NCBI GenBank assembly: GCA_015487435.1
Contig: WFPU01000117.1
Span: 1 to 8,127, forward strand
DNA: 8,127 bases
Source: Sulfurimonas sp.
Lineage (GTDB): Bacteria; Campylobacterota; Campylobacteria; Campylobacterales; Sulfurimonadaceae
Reading direction: 5' to 3'
Shown here piece by piece: positions 1-6,120 of the stretch. The translations under genes were made by a program, and so were the position numbers. Numbering within the stretch: the stretch's first letter is position 1; each line of letters begins with the position of its first letter. The notes beneath the pieces were generated by a model that made no database searches, had not been told where the DNA came from, and saw nothing but the letters and a program-made list of their open reading frames with translations.

Positions 1-390
1 ATCATTTTTAAGCCAAGATATACTCTTTAATTTATGAGATGATTTTAAAGAATTTTTTTTAGCATTAGCTGATTTTTTTAAAAACTTATTTGTTGGTTTA
101 TTATAAGTAGTTTTAACCTTTAAAGTTGATAATTCTTTTTGATACTGAGATATATCAATATGGAGGGCTTTACCACTCTTAACAATTCCCCTTAACGAAT
201 CTTTTCTAAGTTTTTCATCTGAGGACATAATGGAGCGAAGATATAAATTTTTGTAATCATTATATGCAAGAAACTGATCACTTTTTGAACCAGTTTTCAT
301 ATAGGAATTTGCTCTTTTTAATATTTCACTATTATCTAATGAAAGAAGTGAGATACTTAATATTATTAAAATAAAAAGACAACGCAACAT
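1..390 (-). CDS. amiA: N-terminal part of a probable N-acetylmuramoyl-L-alanine amidase, cut by the window edge
   Basis: The frame is open from an ATG at 388-390 to the left edge, giving 130 residues without a stop; the gene is partial. The protein begins with a secretion signal (MLRC, then a run of I/L/F/S residues to about residue 18). A mostly helical, charged region follows, with the stretch LYLRSIMSSDEKLRKDSL, then a Lys/Ser/Asn-rich linker. The final visible residues (LKSISWLKND) look like the opening strand of an AMIN-like domain. The catalytic zinc amidase domain would lie outside the window, so no active-site residue is seen. The assignment therefore rests on the signal peptide, on this N-terminal pattern, and on position: in C. 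jejuni and H. pylori the amidase gene follows the FabX-type gene directly. Such enzymes cut the amide bond between MurNAc and the stem peptide in the periplasm, for daughter-cell separation. It starts 7 bases after the fabX stop, with only a weak ribosome binding site, so it is probably translated from the shared operon message. Confidence 0.68.
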   Translation of the reverse strand, partial: MLRCLFILIILSISLLSLDNSEILKRANSYMKTGSKSDQFLAYNDYKNLYLRSIMSSDEKLRKDSLRGIVKSGKALHIDISQYQKELSTLKVKTTYNKPTNKFLKKSANAKKNSLKSSHKLKSISWLKND

Positions 391-397
391 ATTTAGA

Positions 398-1489
398 TTA
401 TTCGCCTAGTGTAAGTTTATCCATCAACTCTTTTACGCTGATAATTTTATCTAATTTGTATCCATTTGTACCTGAGAAAAATAATCCAGTTTCTAAGTTA
501 CCTTCATACGCATCACTAAGTCTATCAGCTATACAAAATCCTACCTCTTTTGCTTCCTCTCCACGATTACATGGAGCTACACAGTTAGAGATACATTTTA
601 TAGATGGACCCTCTCTCTTTTCAACTAAGTGAGTAAGGTTTGTAACTACACCTTGAGCTGGATAACCAACAGGAGAAGCCATAAGTTTAATATCTTCTTT
701 TTTAGCATTGATTAATACATTTTTAAAATTTTCATGTGCATCACACTCAATAGTTCCTATAAAACGAGTTCCCATTTGAACACCACTAGCACCAAGAGAG
801 AGCATTAATTCTATATCATCTTTATTCCAAACTCCGCCAGCAGCAATTACTGGAATATTGCCCCATTCTTTAGCTTCTTCCACAACAGGACCAACTATAT
901 TTTCTAATTGATTCTCTTCTAGTTTACATTGTTCGTAAGTAAAACCTTGATGACCACCACTCTTTGGACCCTCAACAATTACAGCATCTGGAACTCTGTT
1001 ATATCTTTTTTGCCATCTTTTACAAATAATTTTAAGAGCTTTTGGAGATGATACAATTGGAATAAGCGCAACATCTGGAAACTCTTCAGTAAACTCTGGC
1101 ATATTTGTGGGAAGCCCTGCACCAGTTATTATTATATCAGCTCCAGCCACGCAGGCATCTTTAACAACACGACCATAGTCATTCATAGCATAAAGAATAT
1201 TTACAGCTAATGGTTTATCTGCACATATTTTTCTTGCATTTTTAATTATCTTATTCAAAGCTTCTGGCGAATAAAAATTTGCTTCACTTAGTGGTCTGCC
1301 TGAAACAAGTTTTTTTGAATAAATTTTGTTTTCATAGTAACCAGTACCAACTGCACTAATTACTCCTAAACCACCCTCTTTAGATACATTACCAGCAAGT
1401 CCATCCCAAGAGATACCAACACCCATGCCACCCTGAACAATAGGCTTCTCTACAGTGTATTTTCCAATTTTCAATGATTCAAAACTCAT
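398..1489 (-). CDS. fabX: FabX-type flavoprotein of the nitronate monooxygenase family (acyl-ACP dehydrogenase/isomerase)
   Basis: The product has 363 residues and a TIM-barrel flavoprotein fold of the 2-nitropropane dioxygenase/nitronate monooxygenase family. Visible motifs are the N-terminal PIVQGGMGVG (16-25), the NIL segment (97-99), EGPKSGGHQG with the family's active-site His180, the FMN phosphate-binding IAAGGV (215-220), and GASGVQMGTRF (233-243). Unlike ordinary nitronate monooxygenases it carries a four-cysteine cluster near the C terminus, Cys299, Cys303, Cys307 and Cys319. That fits the [4Fe-4S] site known in H. pylori FabX (HP0773). FabX oxidises a saturated acyl-ACP and isomerises it, feeding unsaturated fatty acid synthesis in bacteria without FabA or DesA. 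Gene context matches: it lies between tyrS and the amidase, as in H. pylori. Its ATG follows the tyrS TAG with no gap, and an AAAGG 8 bases upstream lies inside tyrS, suggesting translational coupling. Family membership is near certain. The FabX function is inferred from cysteines and synteny. Confidence 0.85.
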   Translation of the reverse strand: MSFESLKIGKYTVEKPIVQGGMGVGISWDGLAGNVSKEGGLGVISAVGTGYYENKIYSKKLVSGRPLSEANFYSPEALNKIIKNARKICADKPLAVNILYAMNDYGRVVKDACVAGADIIITGAGLPTNMPEFTEEFPDVALIPIVSSPKALKIICKRWQKRYNRVPDAVIVEGPKSGGHQGFTYEQCKLEENQLENIVGPVVEEAKEWGNIPVIAAGGVWNKDDIELMLSLGASGVQMGTRFIGTIECDAHENFKNVLINAKKEDIKLMASPVGYPAQGVVTNLTHLVEKREGPSIKCISNCVAPCNRGEEAKEVGFCIADRLSDAYEGNLETGLFFSGTNGYKLDKIISVKELMDKLTLGE

Positions 1490-2689
1490 CTAATTAACCT
1501 TTAATTTTGCAAACTTTCTTTTTCCAACTTGAAGTATGTATACGCCAGTTGTTAATTGCAACTGTATATCATCAATTTTTTCTTGATTTATTTTAACAGC
1601 ACCTTGCTTAATATCTCGCCTTGCTTGTGAGGTTGATGGCTCAATATTGCAATCTACTAAAGCTTTTGCTATCCAAACCTCCCCATCACATGAAAATTCT
1701 TTAATATCTGTTGGAATTTGACTTTTCGAATGGACTTTATCAAACTCTGCTTTTGCAACAAGTGCTAGCTCTTTAGAGTGATATCTAGCTGTAATCTCTA
1801 GTGCTAACTCCTCTTTAACTTTTTTTGGATGTAAAGTTCCATCAAGGACTCCATTTTTCACAGAAGCTATCTCATCCAGTGATTTTGTACTAAGAAGTAG
1901 ATAAAATCTCCACATTAATTCATCAGAGATGCTAAGGACTTTTCCAAACATATCATTTGGCTCATCAGCTACACCAATATAGTTATTTAAAGATTTACTC
2001 ATCTTTTGTACACCATCAAGACCCTCTAAAATAGGCATCATTAAAACTGCTTGTTGTTTTTTTACATCATAAGTTTTTTGAAGTTGTCTGCCCATTAAAA
2101 GATTAAATTTTTGATCTGTCCCACCAATCTCTACATCACTTTTAAGATATACACTATCATAACCTTGAAGCAATGGGTAGATAAATTCACTTACAGCAAT
2201 AGGGGTTTGGGATTCAAATCTTTTAGAAAAATCATCACGCTCTAGCATTCTAGCTACTGTTAAAGTAGATGCTAATTCTAACATTCCATTAGCGCCAAGT
2301 GGCTCTAACCAATCGTTATTATATACAATATCTGTTTTACTTTCATCTAAAATTTTAAATGCTTGAGTAGTATAACTCACAATATTTTTTGCAATCTCCT
2401 CTTTTGAGAGTACTTTTCTTGTAGCACTTTTTCCAGTTGGATCACCAATTGTAGCAGTAAAATCACCAATAAGAAATTGAACTCTAGCGCCATATTTTTG
2501 AAATGTTGCTAACTTTTGTAATAAAACAGTGTGCCCTAAATGTAAGTCAGGTGCAGTAGGATCAAAGCCACACTTTACTGTATAAATTTTTCCTTCATCA
2601 TAGTAAGCTTTTAATAATTTTTTAATTCTTTCATTATCAATTATTTCAGCACTACCTCTATTTATCTCTCTTAACGCTTCTTCTAACAT
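1490..2689 (-). CDS. tyrS: Tyrosyl-tRNA synthetase
   Basis: This class I aminoacyl-tRNA synthetase attaches tyrosine to tRNA-Tyr in the cytoplasm. With the start chosen here it has 399 residues, a normal length. The Rossmann catalytic domain shows the HIGH-type signature HLGH at 50-53, the tyrosine pocket region around QGYDSVYLKSDVEIGGTDQKF (175-195), and the KMSKS loop exactly at 229-233. A C-terminal S4 RNA-binding domain covers about 338-398 (SQARRDIKQGAVKIN, VGKRKF). The ATG at 2687-2689 is preferred because an AAAGGA ribosome binding site sits 10 bases upstream (2700-2705). The frame stays open upstream to a TTG at 2729-2731, but those 14 extra codons are repeat sequence and give MLIKEIYTIKEKIY, which is not TyrS-like. 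The gene follows spoT across the tandem repeat spacer and abuts fabX (TAG directly followed by ATG). The leader repeat is a possible site of control. I did not see a T-box antiterminator signature there. Confidence 0.97.
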   Translation of the reverse strand: MLEEALREINRGSAEIIDNERIKKLLKAYYDEGKIYTVKCGFDPTAPDLHLGHTVLLQKLATFQKYGARVQFLIGDFTATIGDPTGKSATRKVLSKEEIAKNIVSYTTQAFKILDESKTDIVYNNDWLEPLGANGMLELASTLTVARMLERDDFSKRFESQTPIAVSEFIYPLLQGYDSVYLKSDVEIGGTDQKFNLLMGRQLQKTYDVKKQQAVLMMPILEGLDGVQKMSKSLNNYIGVADEPNDMFGKVLSISDELMWRFYLLLSTKSLDEIASVKNGVLDGTLHPKKVKEELALEITARYHSKELALVAKAEFDKVHSKSQIPTDIKEFSCDGEVWIAKALVDCNIEPSTSQARRDIKQGAVKINQEKIDDIQLQLTTGVYILQVGKRKFAKLKVN

Positions 2690-2703
2690 ATATATTTTTT
2701 CCT

Positions 2704-2853
2704 TTATAGTGTAAATCTCTTTGATGAGCAAACTTTACATCGTAAAGTTTAGCCAGAAAAGAAAAAGATTTACTCTGCTTATAGTGCAAATCTCTTTGAT
2801 GAGCGAATATTATAAAATAATATTTAGCCAAAAAAGAAAAAGATTTACTCTGC
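2704..2853 (-). repeat. Two tandem 75-bp palindromic units in the spoT-tyrS spacer
   Basis: Unit A is 2704-2778 and unit B is 2779-2853, in exact 75-base register, differing at 11 positions. Nine of those lie in the central 21 bases (2730-2750 and 2805-2825). In unit A the centre is a perfect hairpin, AAACTTTAC-ATC-GTAAAGTTT. In unit B it is GAATATTAT-AAA-ATAATATTT. Three stem pairs changed on both sides and still pair: 2733/2747 C-G to T-A, 2734/2746 T-A to A-T, and 2738/2742 C-G to T-A. The outer arms also pair: 2711-2722 with 2762-2773, 12 base pairs on the minus-strand RNA if one G-U is allowed. Each unit can therefore fold into a long two-level hairpin. The last unit ends inside the tyrS ribosome binding site. 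Possible roles are an mRNA stability or translation-control element, or a REP/MITE-like dispersed repeat. The sequence alone cannot decide. No T-run follows either hairpin, so a simple terminator is unlikely. Confidence 0.93.
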
Positions 2854-2866
2854 TTACCTTATTTTT

Positions 2867-5020
2867 TTATCGATATGCATCATCTGTTCTCACAAAATGT
2901 ATAACTTTATTTTTTTGTTCTATTTTAGCACGAAGTTTATTAATATCAGCATCTTTTGTTTCAAAACCTATTTCACAATAGCGGGTTGATTCACTTTTGT
3001 TTTTTCCTAGTTCAATTGAGTTAATATCTATGTTCAATTTAACAAGGTAGTTTAAGAACTCTGCTAATGTACCCTTTCCAGAATGTAAAGATATTATCAT
3101 GTGGTAGTTATAAATATTTTCTTTTTCCCACTTAAGAAAAACCATTTTTTCACCATTTGACAATTTTTCATTACCTTTCTTACACATCTTATGATGGACA
3201 TGCACTTTTCCTTTTTCTAAAAAGCCTATAATCTCATCACCAGTTTTTGGGTGACAACAATAATCAAATACTACATCACTAACACTTGAAGCACTGTATA
3301 TTGATATACCATTAAAACTAAAATGACGAAGTTTAAATCTATGTCTACTTAAAAATCTTTTGAAACGATTATTTTTACTTATATCAAGTATATATTTATT
3401 AATTACCTCTTTTAGGTGATCTAAATCTGATGGGACACTTGAGCGTTTGTTACAGCCAGATTGATGATACCACTCTTCAACTCTCGATGGTTTTAAATTC
3501 ATAATAGTAGAAACAATATTTATCGCACTTCTTGCATCTATATCTTTCATGCGGGCACTACAATTATGTCTAATATTTGTTCTAGCTCTTGAAGTTTTTA
3601 CAGCATCGAGCCAACTACATCTTGTCATAATTTTATCTGATGTTTTTATTTTTACAATATCACCATTTTTTAATTCATTTAATAGTGAAGTCTTAGTTTT
3701 ATTTACAAGTGATGATACGGCTTTATTACCAACCTCAGAGTGCACAGCATAAGCAAAATCAAGAACAACTGCCCCACGTGGTAAAGTAAAAGCTTGTCCC
3801 GTTGGTGAGAATACAGAGATATCTTCAGAATACAAATCATTCTTTATAAGTTCATAAAAATCTTCTATAGATTCATTTTGATATCCGAGATTATTTAGCC
3901 AGTCTAGTTTAATACTATCATCTGCTCCACTTTTATATTTCCAATGAGCAGCTATTCCTAATTCTGCTGTTTTGTGCATATCATGAGTCCTAATTTGAAC
4001 CTCAAAAATTGCAGTTTTATAAAAAACAGAAGTATGGATAGTTTGATAGCCGTTATCTTTTGGCACAGCAACATAATCTTTAAATCTTGAAGATAGTGGC
4101 TGAAAGTTAAGATGTATAAGACCCAAAATTGTGTAACATTTAACTTTGTCATTTGTTAAAATTCTAATAGCTAATAGATCAAGCACTTCATCAATACTAA
4201 CACCTTTTCTTTGCATCTTAAGATAGATAGAATAACGATGTTTTATACGAGAAATAATTTCAAAATCGTCTTCACAAAATCCATTTTGAAATAAAAGTTT
4301 ATAAATACTATCTTTAAACTCATCTAGCTTCATCTCAATAGCGTGATAATTTGTGTCAAGATAGTTATCTATATGGTGTTTTTCCTCTTTGAAAAGATAT
4401 GAAAAACTTAGGTCCTCTAAAATATTTTTTAAAAAACTAATACCTAAACGATGAGCAATTGGGGAGTAAACAACTAATGTTTCTTCAGCAATACGAATTT
4501 GTTTATGTGGTGGCAGAGCATCTAAAGTAAGCATATTATGAAGTCTATCACAAAGTTTTACAACTAACACCCGCACATCTTTAATAGATGCTAAAAGCAT
4601 CTTTCTAAATGACAGAGCAGACACTATAAGTTTTTCATCAGAATTCGAAGCTATTAATTCATCATCACGAATAGCATCAATCTTAGTTAAGCCTTCAACT
4701 AAATGGGCTACATCCCCACCAAATACTTCTATAATCTCTTCAATTGTAGTCTCTGTATCTTCTACAATATCATGCAATAGTGCTGCCATTGACATAGATA
4801 CATCATTTGTGATTGAAGCTACAATTGCTGCTACTAAAATAGGGTGTATTACGTAAGGTTCCCCACTTTTTCTAAACTGATGTTGATGTGCTTTTATAGA
4901 GTATTTTAATGCAACTTCTAACTTGTCACATTTTGAAAAATGAGAGTAAAGGTACTGAGCAGCGGAATCAATAGTATGAAGGTGTTTAACCTTCTCTATA
5001 TCGAATTGACTCAGACCCAA
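2867..5020 (-). CDS. spoT: Bifunctional (p)ppGpp synthetase/hydrolase, RelA/SpoT family
   Basis: This 717-residue long RSH enzyme makes (p)ppGpp from ATP and GDP or GTP, and degrades it. The HD hydrolase domain covers about 28-190 with HQFRKSGEPYVIHP (46-60), the HDIVEDT core (His83, Asp84, Glu87, Asp88) and KLCDRLHNM (155-163). The synthetase domain spans about 230-365: KHRYSIYLKM (260-269), DLLAIRI (281-287), RFKDYVAVPKDNGYQTIHT (312-330), EVQIRT (340-345) and AELGIAAHWKYK (352-363). RFKD at 312-315 is the RXKD form of bifunctional enzymes rather than the EXDD form of synthetase-only RelA. A TGS domain follows (about 401-460, GDIVKI), then a conserved-cysteine region (YCCHPKTGDEIIGF at 587-600, with Cys613), and a C-terminal ACT domain (about 637-712). 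Both activities look intact, so this may be the only long RSH of the cell, as in related species. The start is TTG at 5018-5020, four bases after the rpoZ stop, with AGAGG 9 bases upstream. The next in-frame ATGs lie inside the HD domain. Confidence 0.96.
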   Translation of the reverse strand: MGLSQFDIEKVKHLHTIDSAAQYLYSHFSKCDKLEVALKYSIKAHQHQFRKSGEPYVIHPILVAAIVASITNDVSMSMAALLHDIVEDTETTIEEIIEVFGGDVAHLVEGLTKIDAIRDDELIASNSDEKLIVSALSFRKMLLASIKDVRVLVVKLCDRLHNMLTLDALPPHKQIRIAEETLVVYSPIAHRLGISFLKNILEDLSFSYLFKEEKHHIDNYLDTNYHAIEMKLDEFKDSIYKLLFQNGFCEDDFEIISRIKHRYSIYLKMQRKGVSIDEVLDLLAIRILTNDKVKCYTILGLIHLNFQPLSSRFKDYVAVPKDNGYQTIHTSVFYKTAIFEVQIRTHDMHKTAELGIAAHWKYKSGADDSIKLDWLNNLGYQNESIEDFYELIKNDLYSEDISVFSPTGQAFTLPRGAVVLDFAYAVHSEVGNKAVSSLVNKTKTSLLNELKNGDIVKIKTSDKIMTRCSWLDAVKTSRARTNIRHNCSARMKDIDARSAINIVSTIMNLKPSRVEEWYHQSGCNKRSSVPSDLDHLKEVINKYILDISKNNRFKRFLSRHRFKLRHFSFNGISIYSASSVSDVVFDYCCHPKTGDEIIGFLEKGKVHVHHKMCKKGNEKLSNGEKMVFLKWEKENIYNYHMIISLHSGKGTLAEFLNYLVKLNIDINSIELGKNKSESTRYCEIGFETKDADINKLRAKIEQKNKVIHFVRTDDAYR

Positions 5021-5034
5021 AAGATTATACCTCT
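5021..5034 (-). promoter_or_regulatory. Ribosome binding site that fixes the TTG start of spoT
   Basis: On the minus strand the sequence AGAGGTATAATCTT precedes TTG GGT. AGAGG (5030-5034) sits 9 bases ahead of the TTG and overlaps the last codons of rpoZ, whose TAA is at 5025-5027. No ATG lies nearby in the spoT frame, and starting inside the gene would delete the hydrolase motifs. TTG is therefore the best start. Ribosomes finishing rpoZ would be in place to reinitiate here. Confidence 0.75.
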
Positions 5035-5246
5035 AAATCAACAAAGCCTCTAACTTTTACAAGGCCCTCAGCTATTTCCATAAGTGCTAAATCTGCTGCT
5101 TTTACATTTTTTTGATCAATATTTAATTTGCTTACAGCACCATTTAAAAGTTCATCTGATCTTGTTGATACAGCAATTGCTAATTGATATCTATCCATAC
5201 TTGGGTTTTTTTCTAAAATTTTGGCTGTTAATTCTTCTATTTTCAT
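5025..5246 (-). CDS. rpoZ: RNA polymerase omega subunit
   Basis: A 73-residue protein with the diagnostic omega segment MDRYQLAIAVSTRSDELL (17-34), preceded by the usual short helix MKIEELTAKIL. Omega wraps the C-terminal tail of beta-prime, helps RNA polymerase assemble, and in proteobacteria forms part of one ppGpp-binding site. Campylobacterota omegas are short, and this length fits. The ATG at 5244-5246 has AAAGGA (5255-5260) 8 bases upstream. It is followed at once by spoT, the enzyme that makes and removes the alarmone sensed at this subunit, a pairing also seen in other proteobacteria. Whether the omega ppGpp site is conserved in this lineage cannot be judged from the sequence alone. 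Confidence 0.94.
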   Translation of the reverse strand: MKIEELTAKILEKNPSMDRYQLAIAVSTRSDELLNGAVSKLNIDQKNVKAADLALMEIAEGLVKVRGFVDLEV

Positions 5247-5297
5247 CTATTGTTTCCTTTGTTTGTTTATCCGTAAATGAGATATCTAGTCTCTTTT

Positions 5298-5339
5298 AGT
5301 GCTCATATTTATTAAAATATTTATCTTATTATAAGCACT
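5298..5339 (-). promoter_or_regulatory. Candidate internal promoter before rpoZ, inside a loose inverted repeat
   Basis: The pyrH-rpoZ spacer (5247-5338) carries TATAAT on the minus strand at 5328-5333, six bases after the pyrH stop. A poor TTGCTC (5352-5357) lies 18 bases further upstream. Initiation near 5321 would give a leader of about 75 bases for rpoZ. An AGTGCT/AGCACT inverted repeat (5334-5339 and 5298-5303) brackets the box, with a 34-base-or-less AT-rich loop. This could be a weak promoter giving rpoZ-spoT extra expression. The -35 match is poor, so the call is tentative. Confidence 0.35.
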
Positions 5340-6049
5340 TATTTTACAACTGAGCAATTAGTTAAATCGCCATTTATTATCTCTAAAAGGTTACCTTTTT
5401 TAAACATACCACACACTATGATAGGTAAAGAGTTATCTTTTGCTAAAGCTATTGATGTATCGTCCATTACTTTAATATGATCACTCAAAGCTTGTTCATA
5501 AGTAATTTCGTCTAGTTTAAATGCATCATCAAATTTAGCTGGATCTTTATTGTAAACACCATCAACTTTAGTTGCTTTTATAACAATCTCTGCCCCAATC
5601 TCTATAGCTCTAAGAGTAGCTGCTGTATCAGTTGTAAAGAATGGGTTACCGGTACCTGCTGCAAAAATTACAACGCGACCTTTTTCTAAATGACGAACTG
5701 CTTTACGGTTAATATATGGTTCAGCAATCTGTTCCATTTTAATAGCTGTTTGCATACGAACTTCAAGTCCAGCGTGCTCGCAAGCTTCTTGCATGGCTAC
5801 ACCGTTAATAACAGTAGCCAGCATCCCCATATAATCACCAGATGTTCTTTTAATAATCCCATCTTGAGCAGCAGTAACACCACGAATAATATTACCACCA
5901 CCAATTACAATCGCTACTTCAATACCAGCATCTATAAGAGATTTAATCTCTTGAGATATATAGTTTAAAATCTGAGTATCAATACCATGACCTGCCTCAC
6001 CGGCAAGAGCTTCACCTGAGAACTTAACTAGTACACGTTTGTTAGCCAT
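5339..6049 (-). CDS. pyrH: Uridylate kinase (UMP kinase)
   Basis: This 236-residue cytoplasmic enzyme phosphorylates UMP to UDP with ATP in pyrimidine nucleotide synthesis. Bacterial UMP kinases belong to the amino-acid kinase fold and are hexamers usually inhibited by UTP. Visible motifs are VKFSGEAL (8-15), GGGNIIRG (50-57), GDYMGMLATVING (71-83), GTGNPFFTTDTAATLRAIE (132-150) with the acidic and phosphate-contacting residues, and KVDGVYNKDP (161-170). The ATG at 6047-6049 is chosen because AAGG (6056-6059) sits 6 bases ahead and MANKRVLVKFSGEAL is the normal N terminus. An upstream in-frame ATG at 6062-6064 would add MIRFC but has no ribosome binding site, and would lie almost at the predicted transcription start. 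pyrH leads the downstream six-gene group; rpoZ follows after 92 bases. Confidence 0.97.
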   Translation of the reverse strand: MANKRVLVKFSGEALAGEAGHGIDTQILNYISQEIKSLIDAGIEVAIVIGGGNIIRGVTAAQDGIIKRTSGDYMGMLATVINGVAMQEACEHAGLEVRMQTAIKMEQIAEPYINRKAVRHLEKGRVVIFAAGTGNPFFTTDTAATLRAIEIGAEIVIKATKVDGVYNKDPAKFDDAFKLDEITYEQALSDHIKVMDDTSIALAKDNSLPIIVCGMFKKGNLLEIINGDLTNCSVVK

Positions 6050-6065
6050 ACAAAACCTTATCATT

Positions 6066-6101
6066 TTCGCGAATTATACACAATTATGTCTTGTAGTTTG
6101 C
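6066..6101 (-). promoter_or_regulatory. Candidate main promoter of the pyrH-rpoZ-spoT-tyrS-fabX-amiA group
   Basis: The minus strand reads AATTGTGTATAATTCGCG, with a consensus -10 box TATAAT at 6073-6078. Initiation near 6066 would leave a leader of about 17 bases that just includes the pyrH ribosome binding site. No good -35 hexamer lies 16-18 bases upstream (the region is CAAACT/GCAAAC-like). This is common in Campylobacterota, where the primary sigma factor depends mainly on the -10 region. The 71-base spacer 6050-6120 shows no convincing terminator for the upstream reductase gene, so read-through is also possible. Confidence 0.5.
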
Positions 6102-6120
6102 TTTGAAGTTACTCTTGAGA

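Noticed and set aside
2690..2731. Longer TyrS beginning at the TTG at 2729-2731
   Set aside because: The added codons come from repeat DNA and contain the real ribosome binding site of the ATG at 2687-2689. The 399-residue form has the normal length.
2711..2773. Hammerhead-ribozyme-like pattern on the plus strand (TTGATGAGC, hairpin, then GCCAGAAAA)
   Set aside because: The essential C of CTGANGA is T, the GAA element is not placed directly after stem II, and it is lost in the second unit (GCCAAAAAA). No cleavage-site stem is visible.
2704..2866. T-box or rho-independent terminator control of tyrS
   Set aside because: I see no T-box antiterminator consensus and no T-run directly after any hairpin on the operon strand. 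Covariation supports a structure but not this mechanism.
2721..2981. Plus-strand reading frame of 86 codons over the repeat spacer, with SQKRKRFTLL appearing twice
   Set aside because: The repeated peptide is just the translation of the two 75-bp units, and the rest is antisense to the end of spoT. There is no ribosome binding site and no known family.
3549..5968. Several open frames of 64-92 codons overlapping spoT, rpoZ and pyrH on either strand
   Set aside because: All lie within strongly supported genes, have hydrophobic or low-complexity products typical of antisense frames in AT-rich DNA, and lack ribosome binding sites.
6050..6064. PyrH beginning at the ATG at 6062-6064
   Set aside because: This start has no ribosome binding site and lies at the predicted transcription start. 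The internal ATG has AAGG at proper spacing and the standard N terminus.
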